Assembly (NCBI GenBank): GCA_037783415.1
Contig: JAZGTN010000002.1
Coordinates: 2,852,001-2,916,000 of the forward strand
Direction of reading: 5' to 3'
Source: Leptasterias polaris
Lineage: Eukaryota > Echinodermata > Asteroidea > Forcipulatida > Asteriidae
DNA length: 64,000 nucleotides
The position numbers and the translations under genes are program-made. The notes beneath the pieces were generated by a model that was not told the origin of the DNA, did no database searches, and was given only the letters and a program-made list of their open reading frames with translations. Of the stretch, positions 23,255-34,885 are shown piece by piece; positions within the stretch are counted from its first letter, which is position 1; each line of letters begins with the position of its first letter.

Positions 23255-24515
23255 TTAGGTACAGGTCTTGGGCTACATTTAGGTCGGGGCGACATTTAGG
23301 TACATGTCTTGGGCTACATTAAGGTTGGGGCGACATTTAGGTACAGGTTTTGGGCTACATTTTGGTCGGAGCGACATTTAGGTACATGTCTTGGGCTACA
23401 TTAAGGTTGGGGCGACATTTAGGTGAATTTTGGGGGCTATTTAGGTCGGGTGACATTTAGGTACAGGTTTTGGGATACATTTAGGTCAGGTCGACATTAA
23501 GGTACAGGTTTGGGGCTACATTTAGGTCGGGGCGACATTTAGGTACAGATTTGGAGCTACATCTAGGTCGGGCGACATATAGGGTTCGGGCTACATTTAG
23601 GTCGGGTGACTTTTAGGGCTCTGGGCTATATTGAGGTGCCGCACACATGTAAAACATGTAAAACAGGTTTGGGGCTACATTTAGGTCGGGCGACATTTAG
23701 GTACAGTTTGGGGCTACATTTAGGTCAGGGCAACATTAAGGTACAGGTTTAGGGCTACATTTAGGTCGGGCGACATTTAGGTACATGTTTGGGGCTACAT
23801 TTAGGTCGGACGACATAGGGTTCGGGCTACATTTAGGTCGGGTGACTTTTAGGGCTCGGGCTATAGGTGCTACATTTAGGTCGGGCGACATTTAGGTACA
23901 GGTTTGGGGCTACATTTAGGTCAGGGCAACATTAAGGTACAGGTTTTGGGCTACATTTAGGTCGGGCGACATTTAGGTACATGTTTGGGGCTACATTTAG
24001 GTCGAACGACATAGGGTTCGGGCTACATTTAGGTCGGGTGACTTTTAGGGCTCGGGCTATAGGTGCTACATTTAGGTCAGGGCAACATTAAGGTACAGGT
24101 TTGGGGCTACATTTAGGTCGGGCGACATTTAGGTACATGATTGGGGCTACATTTAGGTCGGACGACATAGGGTTCGGGCTACATTTAGGTCGGGTGACTT
24201 TTAGGGCTCGGGCTATAGGTGCTACATTTAGGTCGGGCGACATTTAGGTACAGGTTTTGGGCTACATTTAGGTCGGGCGACATTTAGGTACATGTCTTGG
24301 GCTTCATTAAGGTTGGGGCTACATTTAGGTCGGGGCTACATTTAGGTACAGGTTTGGGGCTACATCTAGGTCTGGCGACATTAAGGTGCAGGTTTGGGGC
24401 TACATTTAGGTCGGGGCGACATTTAGGTACAGATTTGGAGCTACATCTAGGTCTGGCGACATATAGGGTTCGGGCTACATTTAGGTCGGGTGACTTTTAG
24501 GGCTCGGGCTATAGG
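23255..24515 (+). repeat. ~40-bp minisatellite array, about 1.26 kb
   Basis: Alternating half-units GGGCTACATTTAGGTCGGG and CGACATTTAGGTACAGGTTT. Higher-order units also occur (a block with GGGTTCGGGCTACATTTAGG then GTGACTTTTAGGGCTCGGGC repeats three or more times). Reverse-oriented units lie at 20705-20875. Confidence 0.93.
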
Positions 24516-24599
24516 TGCCGCGCCGCACACATGTAAAACCTTGCCACGAAACGAATTAAGATAAGGGGCTCCATACACATCACAAGACCCATGGATACT

Positions 24600-25010
24600 G
24601 TTATTTGTGGAGGAAATCCTTGACAAAAAGCCACGGTTTGACACATCAACCCGATTCTTTGGCACATATAATATGTTTATTTGCTTGTTTAGTTTTACGA
24701 TTGGGTACATGTAAGTTGAAATGGTTGAACTCAGTGGTGCTAACATAATTGTGGGCAGAGTTGTAGAGAAATAGAAAGTCATTTATAAGTTTATTAAGTC
24801 TAAGTGGCAGTATCCTGTAAATTATACTTAGGTCAAGATACTCCAAGTTATAAATAGTGCCAATATTGAGCATCCTGTGAACAAGTTGAGAAAACGAAAC
24901 TGAACTCCTTCCAGTCTATGTACCTGATGAGCCAAAATAGAGTAAATTCTATATTACACAATTCAAGATTGGGTCTTATGAGAGAATAAAACAAAGTACG
25001 TAAAACATGT
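24600..25010 (-). pseudogene. Decayed LINE reverse-transcriptase 3' fragment
   Basis: Two overlapping minus-strand frames together resemble the C-terminal tail of LINE ORF2. One has LRTLFYSLIRPNLELCNIEF (about 25000-24940). The other has LRLNKLINDFLFLYNSAHNY then HVPNRKTKQ (about 24800-24670). A frameshift near 24870 separates them. The match is by pattern memory (L.RSNLEY....; RR...D..FLYK....) and the clade is not assigned. Confidence 0.5.
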
Positions 25011-25021
25011 TCATTCTTTAA

Positions 25022-25408
25022 AGGCAACGTATACCTTTGGTTTTTGGAACCGTTCGACTGTTTTAATCCTATATAAATGTAGATATAAACAAGAAATTTA
25101 ACCTGTGAAAATTTCAAAAGGTGGTCGCGTTTTTAAGATATCGCTGTAAAACCAGAGCAAATAATGTCCACACAGGAAGAACGTTCCCTACAGAAATACC
25201 CAATCTAAGAAACAATTCTGACAGAAACGTTTCTCAGATTCAAATTTTCGGGCCTAAAACCTGATATTTTTTCCATTAGCACATTACTTCGAAGTGAAAT
25301 GATTCTTAAAATGCTTTATACTATCGAAAGCTGCTGTACTTCTTACCACATAAGTTTGTTATTACCATTATTATTTTTTCAAAGTCATTACCAAACGTAT
25401 CAGACCCT
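25022..25408. mobile_element. TTAA-flanked MITE (AGGCAACGTATACC family)
   Basis: TTAA at 25018-25021 and 25409-25412 flanks imperfect inverted termini (AGGCAACGTATACCTTTGGT versus AGGGTCTGATACGTTTGGTA). About 387 bp, noncoding. The right arm at 56060-56349 is related in reverse. Confidence 0.75.
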
Positions 25409-25599
25409 TTAAACATTCAGGAAGTTCTTTAACAAATAATGTAAATAAGAGAAGTCCTAGAAAAGAACTCTGTCGAATACTAGAGGGCACTGTTTTCCAT
25501 TCAGATGAAAAACCAGCCACAGGTACTCCGTGGGAATTACTCTGTGGGAATTGTTTTCCACATATTATTCAATTTGATATTAACTTTATAACTCAATAA

Positions 25600-26597
25600 C
25601 AATAAACTATACACAAGGTCGATGATCAAACAGATTCGCGCGCATAGCATCATAGAGTATTCCAATCAACACGTCATGTTATCGTTTCCAGACCTCACCA
25701 ATTCTAAATTAATCTAGGGCGAGATGTCACAGAGTTACCGTGTTATTAATCCTGTTCATAGCATAAACAACTACCAGGCTCGAAAACACAAAACAAACAA
25801 CCTCCATCGGTTTGCCTCCGCCGGGTTCCAATCTTTTATTTAAAAACCTAGCTGCCTCTTAAAAAGGGAGTTATGTACCTTTATTTTCACTCCATCTCCG
25901 TCTACATTTGGACAGTCTTCATTGAATGTAGGTATTTTGAAGTTGTTTGTTATTTACATACTAAGATGCGGCCGTATCAAACCAAAACAAACCGAGCACA
26001 GATCTTACCGTGGTTTATCGGTAATAACATCTCTTCTTGTACAAGAGGGGTTTCGTCATCAGCCTACATACAAGTAGGACATGTGACTCGATGTTCGACT
26101 AATCACAGTTGTCCACGCTACCAGGGTGTGGTAGTCTACGCTGTGTCGCTGGCTCTTCCTTAAGCGCAGTTCTTCACATCAAGTCCAACACTCACCGCAC
26201 CACGTTGATTTGAGACGGTCGCAATCATTTTAGCGGATAATATTCTGGTTTACATCCTGCTGTTTGTTGGTGTTGGTTTGCATGTACATGTTCTGAATAT
26301 CTTCAGTCGGTTGATTTTGTGCCGTGTTGTTAGAGTAAGGAAAACTTTGAATCAGTAAACTGCAACAATCTCAACAATTATATTGCAGACGAGTCTTTGG
26401 TCGTGTGCGAGGCACTGAAAATGACAGAGATATAAATCTTCATTATTTCCACGAATACAATCTCACTTGTACACACTATGAAAATTTAAGTCAGGTGCTA
26501 AACTGCTTAAACTTTAGTTTGAATTTTCTGCATAACTTGCAAATTGTGACATAACATCAACTCGAAACCGTCTGTTACATCCAACTCTTGTTCCGTC
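25600..26597 (+). repeat. Type B unit 1 upstream region
   Basis: Matches 31750-31899 plus 33981-34885 upstream of the next type B gene (GGTCGATGATCAAACAGAT, CATAGCATAAACAACTACC, CTCGATGTTCGACTAATC). It shows no similarity to the type A promoter. Confidence 0.8.
26428..26438 (+). promoter_or_regulatory. Type B TATA-like element
   Basis: AGATATAAATC, about 160 bp before the ATG, with a counterpart GGAATAAATC at 34705-34714. Position matches the type A TATA-like box. Function is inferred. Confidence 0.4.
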
Positions 26598-27671
26598 ATG
26601 TCAAAAACAGACATACTAACCGATGTTTCGAAAAAACAACTCAATAACGCTGTCGTGTTAGCATGTATCGTCATTATTGTAGCTTGTACAATTGTTGGGG
26701 GCGCTTCAAGTAACTGTCTACAGACAAACGAGTTTGTCACTGCCTTAAACAAGGAATTGAGCCTTGTTTCATACTGGGAGAAGACAACTCGATCTCCTGT
26801 CATCTGTGTGAGTTATTGCCACTCTGATCCTAACTGTCAATCAGTGAATTATCACACCAGCAGTCATCTCTGTCAGCTGAACAATGTGACCAGGGCTCAG
26901 TATCCTGATGATTTCAAAACCACCTATGGCAGCTGGTACTACGATGGCGATTTGGACACCCCTCTCTTCTCTCAGGCTGATACACCTCTCTTGTCTGCCC
27001 CCTTTCACAGCAGTAACAGTAACAGTGACAGTTGTCAGAAGCTTCTTGAGGCAGGTATGGTGGACAGTGGTGTCTACACAATATATCCTGACGGGTTCAG
27101 TGGTGGACTGCAAGTGTACTGTGACATGGAGACAGATGGTGGAGGATGGATTGTTTTTCAGAGGCGACAAGATGGTCAAGAAAACTTCAACCGCAACTGG
27201 AACGACTACCGCGAAGGATTTGGAAGCTTGTCGGGTGAATTCTGGCTTGGAAATGAGAACTTACGCATCTTGACCGAGTCTGTCCTCACTTGGCGGCTTA
27301 GAGTTGATTTACAGGACTGGGGAAACATAAGAGCTTGGGCCATATATTCTGGGTTTCAGATAACTGGTAACTCTTACGCTCTTCAATACAATTCCTACGA
27401 AACTGGACTCAGTACAGCAGGTACGGACTCTCTCCTTTATCACAAAGGAATGCGATTTTCAACTGGAGACCAAGACCATGATCGAGATAACGCAGGTAAC
27501 TGTGCAGAAACGCACAAAGGAGGTTGGTGGTTTAATAATTGTTATGCATCTTTGCTCAATGGTCAATACTATCAATCTACTCTTAACGCTCCTTCTAACC
27601 AGGGTGTACAGTGGAACAACTGGAGACAACACTCCCTCAAGTCATGCAGTATGAAAATAAAAATGTACTAA
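26598..27671 (+). CDS. PAN/apple-like plus FReD protein, copy 2 (type B N-terminus, type A-like FReD)
   Basis: Single-exon, 357 residues. Residues 17-37 are strongly hydrophobic (NAVVLACIVIIVACTIVGGA) after a 16-residue polar start, so this is a long signal peptide or a type II signal anchor. The cysteine module has Cys70, 74, 80 and 92 plus an extra Cys40. The linker is short (HSSNSNSDS). The FReD (Cys146 onward) is nearly identical to copies 1 and 4, with Cys175, Cys302 and Cys315. Its calcium loop is the richest of the set (FSTGDQDHDRDN), so it is the best candidate for a calcium-dependent ligand site. Cys350 is the shared extra cysteine. The N-terminal half matches copy 3 instead, so the gene is a mosaic. 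Likely extracellular recognition protein; ligand unknown. Confidence 0.93.
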   Translation: MSKTDILTDVSKKQLNNAVVLACIVIIVACTIVGGASSNCLQTNEFVTALNKELSLVSYWEKTTRSPVICVSYCHSDPNCQSVNYHTSSHLCQLNNVTRAQYPDDFKTTYGSWYYDGDLDTPLFSQADTPLLSAPFHSSNSNSDSCQKLLEAGMVDSGVYTIYPDGFSGGLQVYCDMETDGGGWIVFQRRQDGQENFNRNWNDYREGFGSLSGEFWLGNENLRILTESVLTWRLRVDLQDWGNIRAWAIYSGFQITGNSYALQYNSYETGLSTAGTDSLLYHKGMRFSTGDQDHDRDNAGNCAETHKGGWWFNNCYASLLNGQYYQSTLNAPSNQGVQWNNWRQHSLKSCSMKIKMY

Positions 27672-29637
27672 ATCTTGATTAACCTGGATGGTACCAAATC
27701 CTACATGAATTTTTACGATATGGTACTGCAGGCCAAAATATAAATTGCTCATCAATTGAAAAGACATACCAATGCAAGCAAGGTCCAAAAAATTTGAATT
27801 TTGGTTTTAGCAAAGAAATCGTATGCATTCATCACATTAAGATATTGAAGGCTGGTGTGGACTATTTTTAAAAACACATATATAACATTAAAAAAGAGAT
27901 GTATTAAGCCGAAAAAGTGACATTTGATCAGAAAAAGATACGGAAAAGTGTCTTTGGTCTTAAGCACCAAAGACTTGGTATCTTTTAACAAAACTGCTGA
28001 ACATTTTTAATATTGAAAATCATGGAGATCCAATTCGATCACTACATTTCGTCCTTATGGAGCAGAACATAGCTGTTAATTATTTCATACTGTGTGGCTG
28101 CTCAGTGTGCTGGAAAAGTGCAGTGCACTGATGTGTGCTGTGTAAAGCATTATTCTGATCGATGCAATTCAAGTCTGCTGTAGCTGTAACTTGTAGCATT
28201 GACAATTATTGGAATATTTAAATAATTAGTAAATCTGACCGGATTGTAAGAAATAAGTCTGGAATTGAGGCAAACTTCAAGGTATTTTGGAAGATATTTT
28301 GCTGAGCAATAATGTCTGTCCTAAGCGAATTTGATGTGCTTACTAATTTGATGAAATTGGATCATGCTGGCAAGAGCCACCGGCATGCTTTCTGCTAACG
28401 TTGCTTTATATTAAGCAGATCACATCTGCTTACAGGCTTTACGAAACTTCCGCCAGTACATAGCCAGGGTTTCAAAATACTTAATGATATCTTGTCTACT
28501 ACTTTATTCTCTATCAGCGTAAAGATCCACTTTAATGAACGAAATAAACATTATGGTTCTTTTGTTATAGAAAGATAAACAGTGTGTCATGTAGTTGAGA
28601 AAAACTCAATAAAAAGGTTTCATAAAATTAATATAATGATCAGTGACACAATGGCAAAAACATAGAGTTTCACGGAAAGCCAACAAGCGCCTATAATCAA
28701 AGAAGCACTGTGACGTGACACTGTGGACTCGATCCAAAATGCACAGCAACGAAGATAAACAACGCCTTCATCCGGAGTTGTGGCGTATTTTACGTCAAAA
28801 CACGAACTGCAGGTTTTACACTGGTTTTCTGTTTTTCTGATGCACTGGTATATTATTTTGAAGGGTCTTCCTCCAAATTATATATAACCCACGGTGATAA
28901 GGTTTTCAGCTGGCAAAAGTAAAGAGGGCATGTACATTACTTTCTTGTTTCGTTTAGTTAATGTCATAGGCCTATTTCTTTCTTTAAACTGAAATTCTTA
29001 TAATTATAGTTAAAATCAAATTAGAGAATAATACAATGTTAATATTTCTAAATGTGATTGTGATAAATGTGTGAAATAAAGTAACATGCACTTAAGTACA
29101 GAAATAAAAGAGCACCAAATCAAGCTTGTTTTCGATTGTCAGTTAGTATTGATGTTTCTTGGTTTTTGTTTCTAATTGGATGATGGCAATTGTATTATTG
29201 TAGGTGTCCCCGAGATCGGATTGAGTTTACGCAATAAAACAAAGTTCAACAGATAATCCCACTGGAGTGTCTGTATTTCTTATTTGTTTCAGAATGTCAG
29301 GGATCAGTGGATGATACTCCTGTCAATTTTTCATTTATCTCACTCAGTGAAAACATTTGAAATAAAACAAGAACATAAAAATGAACTCTTAAGGTAAGAG
29401 AGCCTAGTACATGAGCAACATTTACCAATAAACACTTAGCATGTACATGTACCACTGAAAGCATTTCTGACCTTTGACCTAGATTCATACAACAGCAACC
29501 TACATGAACATGTCTGACCTATACTTTCCACAAGTCATAACCTTAAACAATCAAGTCAGTAAAGAACTCTCCTTTAAGTGAATAAGTTCTACTCAGCAAA
29601 CAGGTTTCCATACCTCAAACGAGGGACCTGTTTTTGT
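27672..29637. other. Intergenic region after copy 2
   Basis: The first ~150 bp retains a diverged type A 3' flank (AAAGACATACCAATGCAAGC). The rest is AT-rich with no gene or recognised element. Confidence 0.4.
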
Positions 29638-30878
29638 ATAAGGTACAGTGGCGTAACTAAGGGGGGGGCACGGGGGGCACGTGCCCCCCAATTGATGTCG
29701 GTGCCCCCCGGGTGCCCCCCCATTTGAAATCTGAACCTTTGAGATTATAACAATTACCAGAATATAAAATGTTAAGTTTTATAAACTTTTATGGAGAACT
29801 GGTGGCGTATAACTCAATGTTTCAAACTATTTTTCTATTTACACATGTACCTTTGCAAAGGACAGTTGTTATTTTTACCAACGTCTTCAGAGTACGGTAA
29901 ATCACGTCCGCAAATTGTATGATGACTCATCGCCCGCGCGCGCCCCATTCTGCCACATTAAATACGGTACTGTAGTGTCACATGAAGCTACACGACGTGC
30001 TGGGTGCCGTCGGTTGCATTTATCGTAAGTACATGAGGAAAAGCCATTAAAAACTCTTGAGCTGTGAGAGCATTGATCTAAAATATCTGCTTCATTTGAG
30101 ACATTTCTTTGTTCTTCAGTGTATAGAGTATATTAAAATAGTTTCTGTAAAAATTGAAATTGGGGGGGGGGGGGGGGCGGATGGGTCAAAACAATTTCGA
30201 AAAAAGATCAAAGGCCTACGGCCGGCCCCAAGTGTGTAATAGATAAATGCTAGTGCCAGTCCTCGAATACATAAATCCCCATAACAAAAAGACTCGGAAT
30301 CCCTTGTTAACAGTTATGATTTATTTCTACACATTCAAACAATAACTGCATGGTTCTTGGTGTGCGAAAAAGAAGAGAGAAAAAAGAAAGAAAAATTAAA
30401 TATTAATAATCTTTGTTCATTATGATGTATTTTATAGATTGGAAAATTAAGTTTTTTTTACTTTCATTGTCGGTAAGTTACAATTAGTGGCTTTGTTTTT
30501 GAAGTTGTTATTTTTCTATTATTTCTTCCCTGTGTATTCTTGTTAAACTGTTTTTCATTTTACAACCATGTCTTTAACTCTTAAAAAGTATTTTACATCT
30601 CCCATAAACATATTTTTTAAACACTTAATAGTAAACGAAGCGCTGAAAAGGAGCATAAAACATCATTGTTTGCAAATTGACCATCCCTTTGGTTTAATTG
30701 AGGGGCTGTTTGGAACCCGCCATTGCGTAGATTAAGATCCAGTTTTTAAAAAGTGCAGAGGAATCTATAGTTGATTTGCCAGCAGTGCCCCCCTAGCAAA
30801 AATTGTGCCCCCCCCCTTGTTCCCCCCCCCCTTGTGCCCCCCCTAAAAATTTACTTTAGTTACGCCGCTGATAAGGTA
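29638..30878. mobile_element. hAT-like non-autonomous transposon with 8-bp target duplication
   Basis: Element 29646-30870 has termini CAGTGGCGTAACTAA and TTAGTTACGCCGCTG (14 of 15 bp inverted match). It is flanked by a perfect 8-bp duplication ATAAGGTA (29638-29645 and 30871-30878), the length typical of hAT. Both ends carry G/C-rich GGGGGGCAC...GTGCCCCCC blocks. The 1.2-kb body encodes no transposase; poly-G at about 30162-30177. Confidence 0.88.
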
Positions 30879-30881
30879 TAT

Positions 30882-31220
30882 TCACCACCTTGGCAATTTT
30901 GTTTTGCGCATGTAATAAATCACTTTAGAGGGCTTGCGAGGGCTTATCTCCCATTCTCTAACCGCAGAAACTGTCGGCAAGACATCAAATGCCTTCCAGC
31001 TAGTTGGGGAACAGATGTTTTCAATCATCTCTCCGGGTACAGGAGTTTTGGCGACCTCGCGCCTGACTTCGGTGTCATTGACAATAACCAGGCGGCCATT
31101 GCCTGTGTACAAACGAATGGGGACAATTTTGTATTCGGGCAATGGGGGATTTTTCTTTTCTCCATCCACATTTACAAAGTCACCGACTGCTGTTGATTGA
31201 CACCCCTTTCAGACTGTGTC
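30882..31220 (-). CDS. Unassigned open frame beside the hAT insertion (possible exon)
   Basis: A minus-strand frame of about 110 codons in a GC-richer island. It includes LPEYKIVPIRLYTGNGRLVI, NDTEVRREVAKTPVPGEM and WKAFDVLPTVSAVREWEISP. Composition and lack of stops look coding, but there is no ATG near its start, so it would have to be spliced; AG acceptor-like sites lie near 31190-31210. Its 3' end reaches the hAT target duplication. I do not recognise the family; it could be a mobile-element gene fragment. Confidence 0.3.
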
Positions 31221-31749
31221 TAATAGTTTAGGGGATGATTTCATGGACTTTGGATTGGCTAGGATTGACCACGTGGTTGCGGTTATGTTTTTCTTTATTT
31301 GCGCAGAACAAAATTTCCCACTTCACTCGTTTGAAGGTTGGGGTAATTATATTGGCACTATTTAAGTTTTGAATGTCTGTGACCAAAGTGGCCTAACGTT
31401 AGTTGTGATTCGCACATGGACAATTAAGTAGTGTCATAACAATGATTAAACTGCAAGTTTTACTGCAAATCCTCTTTAAATAAACCCTTTATCAAATATA
31501 TAATGCCAAGTGACATATTACTATACCTGCATGCCGCTTTGTTCGCAGCAATAACACTTTCTGAAGGAAGAATTAATTGTTCCTTTTGTGCAAACTTTCT
31601 CAGGTACAACGTTTTCTTTAAACTTAAAAGAATGGCGTCAACATCGCTTGAGGGCGCTGTTACATTACACAGTAACTGATCAATATATGTTACAGTTATC
31701 GTCATAGAATATGTTTCATTATTCATGGTCAATCATCCATTTGCTTTCC
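31221..31749. other. Noncoding stretch
   Basis: No gene or repeat identified. A minus-strand open frame (31460-31732) has no known motif. Confidence 0.3.
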
Positions 31750-31899
31750 ACACACTCAATATTTGATGTTCTACTTTGCATCAATAACAATAAACTTATA
31801 AACAAGCTCGATGATCAAACAGATCCGTGCGCATACATCTGAGTACTTCAATCGACGCGTCTTTTATCGTAAACCAGACCTCACCACAGACCTTATTCT

Positions 31900-33980
31900 A
31901 AGAGCGGTTCCAGGATACTCTAAATATTTTAACTGTTAATTTCATGGCTAAATAGACATCGTAAATATCGGTTAATAACTATTTTACACTTAAAAATTGC
32001 ATTTAGTAATAAAAAATTCAAGTCAAAAGTGCACCTCTTCGGGCAGCTTTTTCAGCCGAAAGCCAAAACGTGCTGATATATTATGATAATGACATGCAAT
32101 GACCCCTTGACGTCATTAGTGGCTAAAAACACACGGTCAGCATTTGACACACACGCTTACACAAATAAACGTCTCTTTTAGGGGGAAATAAAACAAAATC
32201 AAGAAGAAGCAACACTTACATAATAAAATAATCTTTCTGTCCATCCAGGGTCTCCTAAATTGTGTAGATTATGTAAATTGAAGCCTACATGTTTGGTAGT
32301 TTTGCTTAAACAAACTAACATTTCGAAGGATCAATGTTCCTCCGACCGTATGCGTGCAGACCAGCGACGACAGTGCTGTGCATGGTTTTGACGTGCGCAA
32401 CCAACGACGATTAGTGCAATGTCATGAACATGTGGAAGGGGTAGGAAGCCAGACCACTGAGTACCTTTTTGTCATTGCAGGTTTGTCAGTCGGTACACTA
32501 TGCTGTTTTAGAATCACAACGTTACAATGCAGCGTGACGGACTTCCCCCCTCACTTTTACACTTAACGTAATTTAACTTAAAAATATATATTTGTAAATT
32601 ATATTTTGGAATTGAAGGCATTCGGGTCACAGTTTTTAAGTACACTTTTTCCAAGTATATGCCTCTAGTTTCTTCTTGTTTTTATACATTTTTTGTGGTA
32701 AACAAAATTACAAAAATAAACAGAAATTGTTTGATGATTAAATAAAAGTTATTATTGTCAATGCATATGTGAAGATCGCTTTTATGTTACTGATGGTGCT
32801 ATCGTGTTTGTATAAAGTGCTGAAATAGTTTTCTGAATTTTTTTTCCAAAATACAGAGCTTGGTTAGTAGGGACAGGTGAACAAAATGAAAATATTAACA
32901 ACTTAAATAACAATATATTCACCTCAAAAGAAATATTTTGTTGCATCATAAACATATTTTTTTTCCTAGAAAAAAACCCAATTCAGTTCTGAAATACCAT
33001 TTCTTTCCCTCAAAAATTATTTAGAAGGAACATAAATAGTTGTTTTGTTTTTATCTTCAATGGGTTACGACCGCATTCCAACTACTTTTGGCATGTAACT
33101 ACTAGTAGGCCTACCATGGAGTAATTCTAGCTCCTGGTAGATGTACCTTTTGAAGCATTTCTATCAGTCGCCTTTGGATTTATTAGGTCAATGCTTTTTG
33201 GACTTTTTCTTGTTGTGGAACCAATTTGGGGGATTTTTTTCTTTGTGTTTTGGGGTCGATCTTTGGATGTCAAAGGAACGTAGATTGGACCAAAGAGCAA
33301 GGACCAGATCGGAATGATACGTGTATAATGTCGGTGTTTATACACGCCTTTGAGCTGGATGGATAGCCTGGATCCTCATGCCTCCCCGTAATAATAACAT
33401 GTACATAAACAGAGCACCATTCTACTTGCATTATGTAGATCGATGTACTAAAAATCAAGCTGCGAAATCGCATGCCTGCTACGAAAATCCTCAAATCACA
33501 TATTTGTTGTAAATTGGTGTAGTGTAGTTAAAAGAACAAGACACAGGACGCAGAAGTATTAACTGGTTATCATATTCATGTACGTAATCCAAGATGGCGT
33601 AAAACCCCCCGACTCCCAGAGATATATAACACTAGAGGGCGCAGTTCAAAATAACCAAGGACACAACAATTGGCGTGCTGATTTTTTCCATTAATAGTCA
33701 CATTTACGGCCGTATTGATTGCAAATGGTGAATTTTAGCGGTGTATTTGCGTTAGCTCCGTACATACAAATAGGCAAACTAACTAGCTACCGAAGACGTC
33801 ACGAGTCCTTTGTCGTGTGGTCTGATTGACCTCGCGTTTTTCAGATTTTGGGCTAGGGGTGTTTCAAGGAAAATCAATTTCTACCCTGTTTTAACGTCAA
33901 GGAAGGGACTTAAAATAATGTTTTCAATTTCTTGAGGAATCCATCTATTGGAAATATCAGAGCATCCTTGAACCGCTCTT
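31900..33980. mobile_element. 2.1-kb inverted-repeat transposon inserted in the type B upstream region
   Basis: Left end AAGAGCGGTTCCAGGATACT and right end (reverse) AAGAGCGGTTCAAGGATGCT match at 18 of 20 positions. Similarity to the type B unit 1 upstream region stops at the left end and resumes at about 33981 (AAATTAGTCTAGGGCGAG), so this is an insertion absent from unit 1. No transposase is visible inside, and no clear target duplication. Confidence 0.75.
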
Positions 33981-34885
33981 CAAATTAGTCTAGGGCGAGA
34001 TCACGTTACCGTGTCATTGATACTATTCATAGCATAAACATCTACCAGGCTCGAAAACCCAGAACAAACAATCTCCATCGATTTGCCTCCGCCAGGTTCC
34101 AAGGCCTAAATTATAAACCTAGCTGCCTCACAAAGGAGTTTCAGTTCCCTTATTTTCACTCCATACGAAATGCAAGGTTTATCCCGTCTTCATTTGACAG
34201 TCTTAATTGAATGCGAGTCTTTTGACTCGTAATTTAAGGCTTTTTATTTACATACGAAGATGCGGCGGTATCAAATCAAAACAAACAATTCTTCCCGTGA
34301 TTTATTGTTGATAATAATATCTCTTCAAAAACGAGAGGGGTTTCGTCATCAACCTACAAGTAGGGCACGTGACTCGATGTTCTACCAATCACAGTTGTCA
34401 ACGCTACCAGGGTGTAGTATGCTGTGCCGCTGGCTCTTTCTGCAGGGCGGCTCTTTACATCAAGTCCAACACTCACCGCACCACGTTGATCTGAGACGGT
34501 CGCAAAACATTTTAGCGGATAATTCTGGTTAACTTTTTGCCAGTTCAATTCGTAATCTGTACATGTTCTGGATATCTCTAGTCGGTTGATGTTTCGCCGT
34601 GCTGTCAGAGTTAGGAAAAGTTTGAATCCGCAAATTGCAACAATGTCAACAAATAATACATACAGACGAGCGTTTCGTCGTGTGCGACGCACTCAAATGG
34701 CAGAGGAATAAATCTTCATGTTGCAAGTATACAATTCTAATGCGTGTAAGTTGTCATTGTGTGTACAAACTTTTAGGGAAATTTACGCCAGTTTACCAAA
34801 CTGCTGTTACATACGTTTACCTTTTCTGCATAACTTGTAAAATGTGACGTAACATAAACTCGAAACATTTTCTCAGTCTTTCGTC
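33981..34885 (+). repeat. Type B unit 2 proximal upstream region
   Basis: Matches 25715-26597. It includes CACGTG (about 34365-34370) and CCAATCA (34385-34391), both altered in unit 1, and a TATA-like GGAATAAATC at 34705-34714. Confidence 0.75.

Noticed and set aside
23255..24515. CRISPR-like regular repeats
   Set aside because: Units are directly adjacent without unique spacers, in a eukaryotic context; this is a minisatellite.
30771..31196. Plus-strand 141-codon ORF across the hAT right end
   Set aside because: Starts inside the transposon terminus and crosses the target duplication; the minus strand looks more coding-like there.
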